From Streptomyces prunicolor NBRC 13075 (GTDB lineage: Bacteria > Actinomycetota > Actinomycetes > Streptomycetales > Streptomycetaceae): a stretch of DNA of 59,061 nucleotides. The translations under genes and the position numbers were made by a program. Below the pieces are notes generated by a model. The model was not told the DNA's origin, did not search any database, and saw only the letters and a list, made by a program, of their open reading frames with translations. The DNA is taken from assembly GCF_000367365.1 (NCBI RefSeq), contig NZ_BARF01000108.1:1-59061 (forward strand), written 5' to 3'. Positions 17,949-26,903 of the stretch are shown here, piece by piece; position 1 is the first letter of the stretch; the number at the start of each line of letters is the position of its first letter.

Positions 17949-20804
17949 TCAGACGGCCGCGGGGGCGAGGACGGCGAGGACACGGAGCATGGGCCGGCCC
18001 GTGGTCAGCAGGGAGTCGGCGAGGGAGGCGAGGTTCTCCTTGGTCCGCTCGCCCGCGAGCGTCGGCTGCTCCCAGGCGCCAAGGCGCTGCTTATATCGCT
18101 CGATGGGCTCCCGCAGGGGCTCGTCCCAGGCCGCACGGTGCCGCTCCAGGAAGGTTTCCGCGGCCTGAAGGACAGCAGGGATGGCCTCGCTCAGGCGGCC
18201 GGTGCTGTGGGGGCGCAGCGGGTTGGCCATCGATGGGTTGACGCCGGCGCGGTGCAGTATGGCGACCATGTCGTCGTTGACCGTCCCGTCGCTGGTGACG
18301 GCCATCCACTTGACGACGGTCGGGCGTCCCAGGGCGTTGGAGTAGATGCCCTGGACCAGATAGGTCGCTCGATCCACCCCAGCCGTGATGATCGGCGCTT
18401 CCTGGCGGCCCAGGCGGACCAAGACCTTGTCGGTCAGCCACTCCACCACAGGGTGCAGATCGGTGAGGAGGGAGATCTCCGGCCAGCTGGACGTGGACGA
18501 CTCTCGCGCTCGGCGCAACGCGTGATCGGCCAGCCTGCGGTTCATGGTGACCAGGAGTCGCTCGCGCAGGCGCTGCTCGCGCACGTAGTCCGGGGGCAGG
18601 GCCCGGAGGCGGTGGGTGAGATCGGCAGGCGGAACGAACGAGATCAGGCCCGACTCGGGGTCCGCCGACAGATCGAGCCGGTCCCGGGCATCCGGGAACA
18701 CCTCACGCAGTGCCTCGTCGAAGAACTCCCTTGTGGACGTGAACAGCCGTGGCACGTCCGCCTTGGGCACGCTCGCGTCGCCGCCCGCCACCCCGCTGGC
18801 GGGGTCGTCGCCGACGGCACCGAAGAAGTCCGCGAGGAAGTCGTCCAGGCCCGCGTCCTCGGCGCCCTCCTGGCCGCGGTGCGCTTCCAGGGACTCCTCG
18901 ACGGTGCGTCCGCGCAGCAGATCCTGGATGAGGGTGCGTTCCTCGGCCTCCGCCCGGTACAGGCCGGTGACCGCTTCGGCCGTGCCCAGCGCCTGGTGCG
19001 CCTCGTCCTCGCGCGCCAGCAGCCGCTCGGCGACGAGGGTGTCGTCCTTCGCGTCTGTGAGGCCGCTGGTGAGGATCAGGGCTCGGAACTGCGGCTGGAA
19101 CGTCTGCCCGTAGCGGTCGATGCGGCCGTTGCGCTGCTCGATGCGGATCAGCGACCACGGGACGTCGTAATGGATCAACTGGTGGCACTGGCGGTGCAGG
19201 TTGACGCCTTCGGAGGCTACATCGCCGGTGAACAGGATGCGTACGGGGGTGTCAGCCAGGCCAAAGTCCTCGACGCACTGCATCTGCTGCTCGTCGGAGA
19301 GCCCGCCATGCATGACGCGCGCCGCCTCGCGCGCCGCCTTGCCCGTGAACCCGAGCGCGGCCGGGACGGTCTTCCGCAGCCATTCCAGGGTGTGTACCCG
19401 CTCGGAGAAGACGACGACGCGGGTGTCGGACTTCGGGCCGATTCCGATCGCCTTGAGTGTCTGGACGAGTGCGCCGAACTTCGCCGAGTCGGCTTCCGTC
19501 ATGCCGGCGGTCAGCTCGCGCAGCTGCTGCAGAGCCACCAGTTCGGCCGCGATCTCTTTTGAAGGGGCGGCGTCCTTCTTCTCCAGCGTTTTCATTCGTG
19601 CCGCGACCGTGGCCTTCAGCGCCTCGTGGGAGGAGAGGAACGACTTCAGGAGGGTGTAGGGGAACAGGGGGACACCGCTCACGGACGTGCGCCCGTCCGT
19701 GGGGAGCCAGACCTCGGTGAGTTCCTCGAACACCTTCTCCTCGGCGGGGGTCGCCGCGCAGCGGACCGCCTGCGAGGGGCCGCGGTCCGCCCACTGGCCC
19801 TTCATCTGGTCGCGGACCTCGGGGCTGATCTTCGTACGTCGGATGAAGAGGTGCTCGATGTCCTCGGCCCGGTAGTGCTCCGGGTCGCGGATCGCCGCCG
19901 GGTCGAGGAGCGAGATCAGCTCGGCGAAGGAACGGGCGTCGCCGTTGTGCGGTGTTGCGGAGGCCAAGATCAGGGCGTCGGTGCGTGGGGCGAGGGTCTT
20001 GGCCAGCTGATTGCGCAGCGAGCTCCGGTTGATCAGGTTGTGGGACTCGTCGATCACGACCGCGTCCCAGTTGACGCGCTCCAGATGGTGCTTGTACTGG
20101 TCGGTGTTCTTCAGCGTGTCGATGGAGACGATGACGCGCTTGAAGTACGTGAACGGATTGCGCCCCGCGGGAATCTCGCGCTGGATGCGCTCGATGCCCA
20201 CGGAGTCCAGTCTCACCAGGGGGATCGCGAATCGCGTCCACAGCTCGTGCTGGAACTGTTCCAGTACGTGCTGCGGGGTGACCACGAGGATGCGTTCCCC
20301 TCGTCCCCGCCGGATCAGCTCGGCGAGTGTCAGGCCGATCTCTAGGGTCTTGCCGAGGCCGACCACGTCCGCGATCAGCAGACGCGGGCGCAGGTTACGG
20401 CCGGAGAGCGCCAGCTCGGCGGGGCGCTGCTGGTAGGGCAGCGAGTCGAGGAGGAACGAGTCCGCGAGGGCCAGGCCCCGCTCTGACTGCGGCAGGGCCG
20501 TCCGGCGGAGCACCGCCTCGAGGAACAGCCGGGAGCGCCGGAAGTTCGGCGAATCATCCAGGATGAGCCGGGTGTCCTTCGGGTCGATCAGCTCGACCCG
20601 GTCCAAAGCGGTGAGGAACACCGCCTCTTGGTCGCGCACGAACGCCGAGGCACCTACGGCCTCGATGCGGGCGCCGTCGTGTCTGGTGCGGGTGGTGTTC
20701 CGTACGAGCCACTCCTCGTCGCGGACGAGGATCTGGGCGCCCGGCGGGAACTGCGCATCCTCGACGTCACTCGGTGTGATGACGCTGCTCTGCTCGGCGG
20801 TCAC
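17949..20804 (-). CDS. SNF2-type helicase (DrmD-like)
   Basis: 951 residues. The GTG start has an excellent ribosome site (GGAGGAGG, six bases away). After an N-terminal domain with a short beta-rich segment, the SF2/SNF2 motifs run in order: motif I VGLGKT (Lys152), the DESH box at 252-255, motif III ASATPHN, and motif VI QRNGRIDRYGQ. Members of this group co-occur with large adenine methylases and DUF1998 helicases, as DrmD does in class 1 DISARM. It would translocate on double-stranded DNA. Whether it moves the methyltransferase or blocks phage DNA is unknown. It lies 98 bases after the kinase gene and 23 before the methyltransferase, so the three probably form one transcript. Confidence 0.87.
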   Translation of the reverse strand: MTAEQSSVITPSDVEDAQFPPGAQILVRDEEWLVRNTTRTRHDGARIEAVGASAFVRDQEAVFLTALDRVELIDPKDTRLILDDSPNFRRSRLFLEAVLRRTALPQSERGLALADSFLLDSLPYQQRPAELALSGRNLRPRLLIADVVGLGKTLEIGLTLAELIRRGRGERILVVTPQHVLEQFQHELWTRFAIPLVRLDSVGIERIQREIPAGRNPFTYFKRVIVSIDTLKNTDQYKHHLERVNWDAVVIDESHNLINRSSLRNQLAKTLAPRTDALILASATPHNGDARSFAELISLLDPAAIRDPEHYRAEDIEHLFIRRTKISPEVRDQMKGQWADRGPSQAVRCAATPAEEKVFEELTEVWLPTDGRTSVSGVPLFPYTLLKSFLSSHEALKATVAARMKTLEKKDAAPSKEIAAELVALQQLRELTAGMTEADSAKFGALVQTLKAIGIGPKSDTRVVVFSERVHTLEWLRKTVPAALGFTGKAAREAARVMHGGLSDEQQMQCVEDFGLADTPVRILFTGDVASEGVNLHRQCHQLIHYDVPWSLIRIEQRNGRIDRYGQTFQPQFRALILTSGLTDAKDDTLVAERLLAREDEAHQALGTAEAVTGLYRAEAEERTLIQDLLRGRTVEESLEAHRGQEGAEDAGLDDFLADFFGAVGDDPASGVAGGDASVPKADVPRLFTSTREFFDEALREVFPDARDRLDLSADPESGLISFVPPADLTHRLRALPPDYVREQRLRERLLVTMNRRLADHALRRARESSTSSWPEISLLTDLHPVVEWLTDKVLVRLGRQEAPIITAGVDRATYLVQGIYSNALGRPTVVKWMAVTSDGTVNDDMVAILHRAGVNPSMANPLRPHSTGRLSEAIPAVLQAAETFLERHRAAWDEPLREPIERYKQRLGAWEQPTLAGERTKENLASLADSLLTTGRPMLRVLAVLAPAAV

Positions 20805-20902
20805 CCGCGGCCTCCTCCGTCTCCGTCTGTCTTGCTGGTGTCATTGTGCGCGGTACCTACAGCACCACGTGATGCTGCTACGTATCAGTCGGCCAGTCCG
20901 CG

Positions 20903-22108
20903 TCAGAACGGGGCGCGTGCCGCGTAGGCGATACGCAGCTGCTCTGCAGTCCGGCGTGCTTGCGCGGAATGACGCAGCGAGCGCGGTGCGGATTTGCCAG
21001 GGCGACGGTGTGGAGTAGCGGGCGTTTGAGTCGGCAGAGGCGCATCGACGAGCGTAGGAGGTGGGCTGGCGCGATTCACGGGTTCTTGGGCTGTGGGCTG
21101 CGGCGATACCTCCGCGATCGTGAGGGCCCCAGAAGGATCGCTGTGGGTCGGAGTCATGGCCGTAACCGTCCGGAGATCGGCGAAGTCAAGCGTCGCGGGG
21201 AGTTGAATCGCCTCCGTCGCGCCGAAATCTTGCGCAGCAGTGAACGCCGAGAGGCGACGGCGGGCTTGCGCGACTTTCAGTCCTGCTGCTTCGATGATCG
21301 CCCGACATCGCGCCACAACCTCGGAGAGGGAGGGTCGCGCAGTCGCCTCGTACGCGAGCATCGCGGTGAGAAGCGGAGCCATCTCGTCGGGAGTTCCCGA
21401 GAGGTCCGGAGCCGTCAGCGGGTCTGTGACCATATGGAACGCCACACCGACGTTCGGGGCCTGGTACGGGTAGTGCCCAGTGACAGCGAAGAGAAGCACG
21501 GCGCCCAGCGCATACACGTCGACGGCTTCAGTCAGCGGCTTGACGCCGTTCGCCTGCTCTGGCGCCATGCAGGCAGGTGTGCCGACCACCTGATTCGGCG
21601 CGGTGAGAGAAGCATTCGACTCGGCGAAGACCGCGAGGCCGAAATCGATGATCTTCGGGCCGTTAGGGCCAAGGAGTACATTCGCTGGCTTGAGGTCCCG
21701 GTGCAGGAGACCTTGCTTGTGCACGGCGGCCAGAGCCTCGGCTAGCGTCGCGCCGAGTGACGCCGCGAGTATGTCGGGCAGCGGGCCGTTCGCGGCGACC
21801 TGCTTGCGCAGGTCCGGTCCCTCCACATATTCGGTGGCGAGCCAGGGGCGCTCGGCATCTGCGTCTGAGTCCAGGAATGCGGCTATACGCGGGCCCCAGA
21901 TCGTCTTGAGGACATCGATCTCTTGAGCGAAGCGTTGCCGCGACTCGGAGTCGACGACCGACGGCTTGATCACCTTCACAGCAGCGGGCTCACCGCCCGG
22001 CGACTCTCCCAGGTAGACCTGCCCCATGCCCCCCTGCCCGATGCGTCCGAGCAGATCGAACCCACCGAGCTCGGTGGGGTCCTCGGGACTTAGGGGGGTG
22101 ATCCGCAC
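20903..22108 (-). CDS. Soluble Ser/Thr protein kinase heading the defence operon
   Basis: About 401 residues from the GTG at 22108, which has AGGAG five bases upstream. The frame continues upstream to a TTG at 22339, but that stretch looks non-coding. Hanks motifs are intact: GRIGQGGMGQVY (about 21-32), AAVKVIK (Lys45), HRDLKPANVLLG, IDFGLAVF, and GTPACMAPEQ. The kinase domain covers about 15-270. The tail is Pro/Ala/Thr-rich with no transmembrane helix, unlike the usual PknB receptors. Kinases are parts of defence systems such as Pgl (PglW), BREX type 2 and Stk2-like abortive infection. Here the gene sits 98 bases upstream of the SNF2 helicase on the same strand, suggesting that phosphorylation controls the array. 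Its link to the array is inference. Confidence 0.85.
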   Translation of the reverse strand: MRITPLSPEDPTELGGFDLLGRIGQGGMGQVYLGESPGGEPAAVKVIKPSVVDSESRQRFAQEIDVLKTIWGPRIAAFLDSDADAERPWLATEYVEGPDLRKQVAANGPLPDILAASLGATLAEALAAVHKQGLLHRDLKPANVLLGPNGPKIIDFGLAVFAESNASLTAPNQVVGTPACMAPEQANGVKPLTEAVDVYALGAVLLFAVTGHYPYQAPNVGVAFHMVTDPLTAPDLSGTPDEMAPLLTAMLAYEATARPSLSEVVARCRAIIEAAGLKVAQARRRLSAFTAAQDFGATEAIQLPATLDFADLRTVTAMTPTHSDPSGALTIAEVSPQPTAQEPVNRASPPPTLVDAPLPTQTPATPHRRPGKSAPRSLRHSAQARRTAEQLRIAYAARAPF

Positions 22109-22519
22109 GTTTCTCCTCGCTCCTGGTTGTACCTGATCTGCGCGAATGGCTCTCACCACGGTAGTCGATGAGGGACGGGTCACAGGCGCGTTCAGCTGGG
22201 ATGCACACCGTGGTTCACGTGCCGAGAAACACCCTCGCGGCTGCCAGGGAAGCGGCTTGGCACCCGTGGACGGGAGCGTGACGGGCGGCGGCTGATCTCT
22301 CGGCCGACGCCGAGAGTTATCGGTGGCTTCAGAAATCAATCGATGCGGAAGCGATCATTGAGCATCGTCGTCAGATCACAGGGGGTAGGGGAGCAAGTGA
22401 CTGGATCAGGGGGTATTCGTTCTGGGCGGCGATCTACAGGCCCTGGAGTCAGCCGCGTTCGAGACCACGGCGGAGTTCCAGGAACTCTTCGCGCGAGTTC
22501 CAAGGGTGCCGGATTCCGG

Positions 22520-22707
22520 CTCACTGGCCGATGGGCAGCCGTTGCGGCTGTTGGCTTCCGTCAGGGCGAACAGCGGGCCGTGGAAGTCGCTGAGTTGCCG
22601 ATTCGCGCGGGCGAGGCGTCTTGGCGCTGTGTCAGGCGAAGGCCGTTGACATAGGTGGCGACGTAGCCAACGAACGCCAGCCCGATCGTGACGACCACTG
22701 CGATCAT
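22520..22707 (-). pseudogene. Frameshifted remnant of a one-helix membrane protein
   Basis: Starting at the ATG at 22707 the frame reads a single membrane helix (MIAVVVTIGLAFVGYVAT) and then NGLRLTQRQ. The reading then has to jump frame to continue as RLARANRQLSDFHGPLFAL, which is the continuation found in a common Streptomyces membrane-anchored family. The break lies near 22620, and the downstream part dissolves into stops. The intact family is usually about 200 residues. The original 3' end cannot be placed, so the left coordinate is approximate. The open frame also extends upstream to 22785, but that part lacks family resemblance. Confidence 0.6.
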
Positions 22708-22768
22708 GAGAGGAGATGCTGCTGAGCTGTGCGACAGTACCGCTGCCCTGCGGACCTCAGCTCTCTTC

Positions 22769-23026
22769 TCAACCCCAATGCTCACTCATAGACCCGCAGG
22801 CGATCCCGCCGACCAGCGCGCACATCGCAGCCTTCGAGAACAGCAACGGACGACGGCCGATGTCCTTGGAGTCGCGCACTACGGCGTGTTTGCCCAATTC
22901 CGCGACTTCCACACAGTCGTTGGCGCCTCCGCTGTACGAGCTCTTCCGCCACCGCGCGTGCGCGAGATCGACGCCGTGTGGGGCTGTCGTGACGTCGTGT
23001 CGGGCGGCCATGTTGGGCGTGCTCAC
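22769..23026 (-). CDS. DUF397 regulatory partner protein
   Basis: 85 residues. The core ARWRKSSYSGGANDCVEVAE and the following RDSKD plus a hydrophobic C-terminal helix are the DUF397 signature. The GTG at 23026 overlaps the TGA of the XRE gene (GTGA at 23023-23026), fixing the start. DUF397 proteins act as small partners, probably inhibitors, of the DUF5753 XRE regulator encoded next door. This is the BldB/WhiJ/AbaA type of module that controls development and antibiotic production in Streptomyces. Its neighbourhood suggests control of the nearby lanthipeptide genes, but no binding site shows this. Confidence 0.85.
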   Translation of the reverse strand: MSTPNMAARHDVTTAPHGVDLAHARWRKSSYSGGANDCVEVAELGKHAVVRDSKDIGRRPLLFSKAAMCALVGGIACGSMSEHWG

Positions 23027-23904
23027 TCTTCGAGCTCCTTGCTGATGCGTGCAATGCGGGTGCTGGTCTCCGACGGGTCGAGAGCGGTGCTCCTCAACTG
23101 GTCGAAAATGTCCGTGTAGTTGCCCACATCCTCTGGGGACTCCAGATACACGGAGTTCTTGGGATTCTCCAGCCACACCAAGTCTGGCGTGGGGTGCGGG
23201 AAGGTCAGGATGACGAACGGGCCGTACAGGCCGGGATGCGCTCCGAGTGAGAACGGCAGCAGCTGCACGGTGACGTTCGGCTGCTCGCCCGCCTCCACCA
23301 GTTTTCGCATCTGGTCGCGCATCACTTCGTCGGAGCCGACTGTCCTTCGCAGCACGGCTTCGTCGAGGATTGCCCAGAGTCTGGCGGGGGTCTCTCCGCC
23401 CAGGCGGCTGCTCTGCCGCTCCATGCGGACCCTGACCAGGGACTCGACCTGTGGTGGGGAGAGGTCCTTCCTCATTTGGGAGATCACGGCACGCGCGTAG
23501 TCCTCGGTCTGGAGCAGCCCAGGCACCAGCATCGGCTGGTAACTGGCGAGTTGCGTCGCATCGGCCTCCAGGGCGAGGTACCCGTCGTAGCGGGTCGGGG
23601 TGAGCACCGTGGAGTACTTCCGCCACCAGGGCTTCTGCTGTTCTTTGTCCGCCCGCACGAGGTCGAGCACGTCGGCACGCCGGTCCTCGTTGTCGACGCC
23701 GTACAGGTCCAGCAGAGCTCGGACGAGGACGGGTGTTGTGCCGCGTTCGCCGTTCTCGATCCGGCTCAGTGATCCCTGGTTGACCTCCAGTTGATCGGCG
23801 ACCTCGGTGAGGGTGAGCCCGGTCGCGTCGCGCAGCTCTTTCAGCCGTGCCGCGAGCTGTCGCCGGTACACCGACCGCGGGACCAGGCTTCTCTTCAAGG
23901 CCAT
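23023..23904 (-). CDS. XRE-family regulator with DUF5753 (WhiJ-like)
   Basis: 293 residues. An N-terminal helix-turn-helix (about 17-72, with LTLTEVADQLEVNQGSLSRI as recognition region) is followed by the DUF5753 domain (about 100-280, containing QPMLVPGLLQTEDYARAV). This is the standard DNA-binding partner of a DUF397 protein and is translationally coupled to one. It is divergent from the TPR regulator at 24129, with a 224-base shared upstream region. In the WhiJ model the regulator represses developmental genes until relieved by its DUF397 partner. The target here is not visible. Confidence 0.88.
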   Translation of the reverse strand: MALKRSLVPRSVYRRQLAARLKELRDATGLTLTEVADQLEVNQGSLSRIENGERGTTPVLVRALLDLYGVDNEDRRADVLDLVRADKEQQKPWWRKYSTVLTPTRYDGYLALEADATQLASYQPMLVPGLLQTEDYARAVISQMRKDLSPPQVESLVRVRMERQSSRLGGETPARLWAILDEAVLRRTVGSDEVMRDQMRKLVEAGEQPNVTVQLLPFSLGAHPGLYGPFVILTFPHPTPDLVWLENPKNSVYLESPEDVGNYTDIFDQLRSTALDPSETSTRIARISKELEE

Positions 23905-24128
23905 GCCGGAAGTCTCTCCGTACCGAGGACGCCTCTACAACCCATACGGGTCAACTTCGCAAGACATATTGCCTAGTTGGTGGTTGCGTCGGCATGCTGT
24001 CAGGAGTCGCGGCGCGCGGTTCGTACATGCATCCGCCGCAGCCGACCGACGGGCGAGGCATCGCCACGATTCCACTACCGGCACGCGCCTCCGCGTCGGT
24101 CCCGCACGCCGCACCAGGAGGGTGGGCC

Positions 24129-25469
24129 ATGCCACGGACAACGCTGCTTCGGCAGCTGCTCCAGCAGCGGCACCTGACTACGCACGAGGCTTTCGCCGCC
24201 CAGTACGAGCGATCCGCCGTCCGACTCGCGGAGCTCGACCGCGACCCCCGCCTGGCGTCCCTCCAGGTCTCTCCACGGCAGTTCGACCGGTGGTACGGAG
24301 GGGAGTTACTGACTCTGCCCCGCCCTGACGCCTGCCGGGTGCTGGAACACATGCTGGGCAGACCCGTGTCAGAGCTGTTCTCAACGGCGTACACCGACGA
24401 CTCAGAGCCCGACCTCTCCGCGGAGTCGCACGGGCGTGGGCCGGCACCCAGGCTTCCTTCGCCACGCGACGACGACGAAAACCCACTGGATATCGTCGCC
24501 CGGACCCGGCAGCTCACTGCCAGCAACGCCGACGACGCGACGCTCTCGTTCCTCGGTTCCTCCCTGGAAGGCATCACCAGCCGGTACGAACAGGACGGGC
24601 CATACGTCCTTCGCCCCCAAGCCCGCCAGGTGCGGCAGCTCGCCCACACTCTCCTCGACGGCCGCCAGCCCCCACGCACGCGCCGGGAACTCTTCCGCCT
24701 CGCCGCCTGGGCCTCCGGCCTGCTCGGCTACATGGCGGTGAACACGGGCGACTTCGTGCTCTCGGAGGCGTACTGCACCGAAGCCCGGGATCTCAGCCGC
24801 GAGATCGGCGACCTGGACACAGAGCTGTGGGCGTCCGGCACCCTTTCCTTCGGCCTCTACTACGCCGGCCGGTACGACGAGGCGGACACCTGCGCCGCCA
24901 CGGCCGTCGAACGCGCCCCAGGCCATGCCCAGTCCATTCGCCTGCTGGCCAACGGACGGGCCCGGGCCCTTGCCAAGACCGGTGACCGCCGGGCCGTTGA
25001 GCAAGCCATCGGACAGGCACTCCGCCTCTCCGACCTCCACGAGGTACCCGTTGGGCTGACCTCCTGCATCTCCTTCGAGCCCTACGGACGGGCCCGAACG
25101 CTGGCCAATGCCGTCACGTCACATGTGGCGCTACGCAACACGGCCCAGGTACTGCGCGACGCCGAGCACATCGATGATCTGGTGGAGCACTCGGCCTCCT
25201 CCTGGAGCCGTTCGCTCGTACGCCTCGACGTCGCCACTGCGTTGCTGCAGCAGCGCACGCCCGACATCAATCACTCGATGGCGCTGGGCCGTGAGGCCCT
25301 GCGGCTGTGCGGAGATACGCCGATCAGCTCCGTCTACCAACGCTCCCGCGACCTGCACGAACAGGCCGGGCCATGGCGTGATCACCCGGCGGTACGCGAT
25401 TATGGCGACGAGTTCCGGACCTGGAGCTCGCAGCCAGCGGCCCTGGCCATGGCGTCGTCCGCGTCGTAG
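24129..25469 (+). CDS. TPR-type transcriptional regulator-like protein
   Basis: 446 residues. The frame is open from 23847, but the ATG at 24129 is preceded by AGGAGG seven bases away, which decides the start. The N-terminal ~90 residues contain a helix-turn-helix-like segment (LQVSPRQFDRWYGG, then a cation-binding-like loop and SELF). The rest, from about 150, is alpha-helical with TPR-like pairs (WASGTLSFGLYYAGRYDEA; ANGRARALAKTGDRRAV). Proteins of this build are numerous in Streptomyces, often next to XRE, anti-sigma-like and RiPP genes, but their ligands are unknown. The 3' end is followed 55 bases later by the 2H phosphoesterase, probably in one transcript. Confidence 0.75.
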   Translation: MPRTTLLRQLLQQRHLTTHEAFAAQYERSAVRLAELDRDPRLASLQVSPRQFDRWYGGELLTLPRPDACRVLEHMLGRPVSELFSTAYTDDSEPDLSAESHGRGPAPRLPSPRDDDENPLDIVARTRQLTASNADDATLSFLGSSLEGITSRYEQDGPYVLRPQARQVRQLAHTLLDGRQPPRTRRELFRLAAWASGLLGYMAVNTGDFVLSEAYCTEARDLSREIGDLDTELWASGTLSFGLYYAGRYDEADTCAATAVERAPGHAQSIRLLANGRARALAKTGDRRAVEQAIGQALRLSDLHEVPVGLTSCISFEPYGRARTLANAVTSHVALRNTAQVLRDAEHIDDLVEHSASSWSRSLVRLDVATALLQQRTPDINHSMALGREALRLCGDTPISSVYQRSRDLHEQAGPWRDHPAVRDYGDEFRTWSSQPAALAMASSAS

Positions 25470-25524
25470 GCGCAGTTGGTGTCGTCGTACTCCGGGGCAG
25501 TGTGAAGCCGAAGGAGTACGTCGG

Positions 25525-26229
25525 GTGCCCCTGCTCAGCGCCGACCCCGCCGCGTTCCCCGCCGAGCCCCCCGCCGACACGCACGATCCGGCGGTCACGG
25601 CGGCCCACGACTGGGCGGCGTTCCGCGCACTCGACGAGATGACCGACCACTGGGCACGCCCTGGTTGGCCGGACGGCAGCCGGGCGTACTACTGGATGCT
25701 GACCTTCCCGGACGACCAGCCGCTCGCTGCCCTCGCCCGGCACTGCCAGGAGGAGTTGGCGCCCCTCGGCCTCGACCCGGTACCGACGGACGGACTGCAC
25801 ATCACCCTCGCCCGCGTGGGCAGGCCGGGCACAGTCGCCCCCGATCAGCTGGACAACCTGGCACGGGACGCCGAGGCGCTGTTGCCCTCAGCGTTCTCCG
25901 TACGCGCCATGCCGCTGGCAGGCTCCCGCGGCGCCGTCCGCTTGTCCCTCGGCCCGTGGGAACCCCTGCTTCGGCTGCACCACGCGCTGGCCAAGGCTGG
26001 AAACAGTGCCGGTCTCGCGCCGAAGAAGCCGACGTCCGCCTTCCGCCCGCATCTGAGCCTTGCCTACAACAACCGTCGGCGTCCCGCCGCCCCCGTCGTG
26101 GATGCGGTTTCAGGACTCCGTGTTCTCCCGGCCGTCGAACTCGCCGTGGCTGCCGTCCAGTTGGTGGAGCTCCGCCGCGAGGGGCGTACGTACCGGTGGG
26201 ACGTGCGGAAGAGCGTCTTGCTCGGGTAG
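25525..26229 (+). CDS. 2H phosphoesterase superfamily protein (LigT / 2'-5' RNA ligase-like)
   Basis: 234 residues from a GTG at 25525 with AAGGAG eight bases upstream. The two diagnostic H-x-T/S motifs are present: His92-Ile-Thr94 (GLHITLAR) and His176-Leu-Ser178 (PHLSLAY). Spacing and length fit the LigT/cyclic-phosphodiesterase group. Such enzymes open 2',3'-cyclic phosphates or cleave 2'-5' bonds, and some (phage-encoded) destroy defence signals. Its 3' 120 bases overlap the convergent anti-sigma-like gene. It probably belongs with the preceding regulator. The family assignment is firm; the substrate is unknown. Confidence 0.8.
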   Translation: MPLLSADPAAFPAEPPADTHDPAVTAAHDWAAFRALDEMTDHWARPGWPDGSRAYYWMLTFPDDQPLAALARHCQEELAPLGLDPVPTDGLHITLARVGRPGTVAPDQLDNLARDAEALLPSAFSVRAMPLAGSRGAVRLSLGPWEPLLRLHHALAKAGNSAGLAPKKPTSAFRPHLSLAYNNRRRPAAPVVDAVSGLRVLPAVELAVAAVQLVELRREGRTYRWDVRKSVLLG

Positions 26230-26670
26230 CCCGCACGCATCCAGAGGGAGGAGCACGACCACTTCCTTGCCGATCGCGGTCGGCCGGACCGACCACCTGG
26301 CCGCCAACTCCTCGACGAGCAGCAGTCCGAGACCACTGTCCGTCAGCTCATCCAGTGCCTCCTCCGTCGGCCGTGCCCGAACCCTGGAGACATCCCGTCC
26401 TGCGTCGTGGACTCGGAGCACCGCCACGGTCCGGTAGACCTCCACGCACATGCAGTCCGGTCCGCCGACTGTGTGTCTGACCGCGTTGCCCACCAGCTCC
26501 GAGACGACCAGAACGGCGTCGTCGACCCGCTCCGGCGAAGCGCATCCCTCCAGGGTCTCGCGTACGTACCTGCGCGCGAGGCCCGAAGGCTCAGCGCAGT
26601 CGGCGAGTTTCACCCAATGGCGTCGTAGTGGTGTCCGCCTGCAGAGGCGCTCTTCGTCTACCGCGTCCAT
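26110..26670 (-). CDS. Anti-sigma-like ATP-binding protein (RsbW/HATPase_c)
   Basis: 186 residues from the ATG at 26670. The GHKL ATPase motifs are intact: N-box VVSELVGNAVRHT, a DAGRD G1-like box, and DSGLGLLLVEELA as G2. Free-standing proteins like this in Streptomyces are serine-kinase anti-sigma or anti-anti-sigma regulators. Usual length is about 140-150 residues; here about 40 extra C-terminal residues are encoded in the 120-base antisense overlap with the phosphoesterase gene. Such genes often accompany FxLD lanthipeptide clusters, and this one is divergent from the precursor gene at 27088. Confidence 0.8.
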   Translation of the reverse strand: MDAVDEERLCRRTPLRRHWVKLADCAEPSGLARRYVRETLEGCASPERVDDAVLVVSELVGNAVRHTVGGPDCMCVEVYRTVAVLRVHDAGRDVSRVRARPTEEALDELTDSGLGLLLVEELAARWSVRPTAIGKEVVVLLPLDACGLPEQDALPHVPPVRTPLAAELHQLDGSHGEFDGRENTES

Positions 26671-26722
26671 CGCCGCTTCTCGTTTCCGGTAGGCACTAGA
26701 CCGATCAGCCTCGCCACGTGTG

Positions 26723-26745
26723 AGCCGCGGCGGTACGCCGCGGCT
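26723..26745. repeat. 10-bp perfect inverted repeat with 3-base loop
   Basis: AGCCGCGGCG, GTA, CGCCGCGGCT. A very stable hairpin between the divergent anti-sigma-like and lanA genes. It could be a terminator, an attenuator in a long leader, or an operator; no T-run follows it on either strand. Confidence 0.6.
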
Positions 26746-26903
26746 CCGCCCTTCACGCGTGGCCGGACGGCGGACGAACGGCGTGCTGACGGCGTACCGC
26801 CGCCGACTGCCCCCGGCGAGGCTCTTCTCCGAGGCGCCGACCCTTGGCGTCTCGGCAGACCACACCACACGAGGTGCCTCCGGGCGTGCGCCTGGTGCTC
26901 TAC

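Noticed and set aside
12844..22108. BREX or Pgl system (kinase plus large methylase)
   Set aside because: No PglZ-type alkaline phosphatase and no BrxC/PglY ATPase are present; the SNF2 and DUF1998 helicases fit DISARM/Druantia-like systems better.
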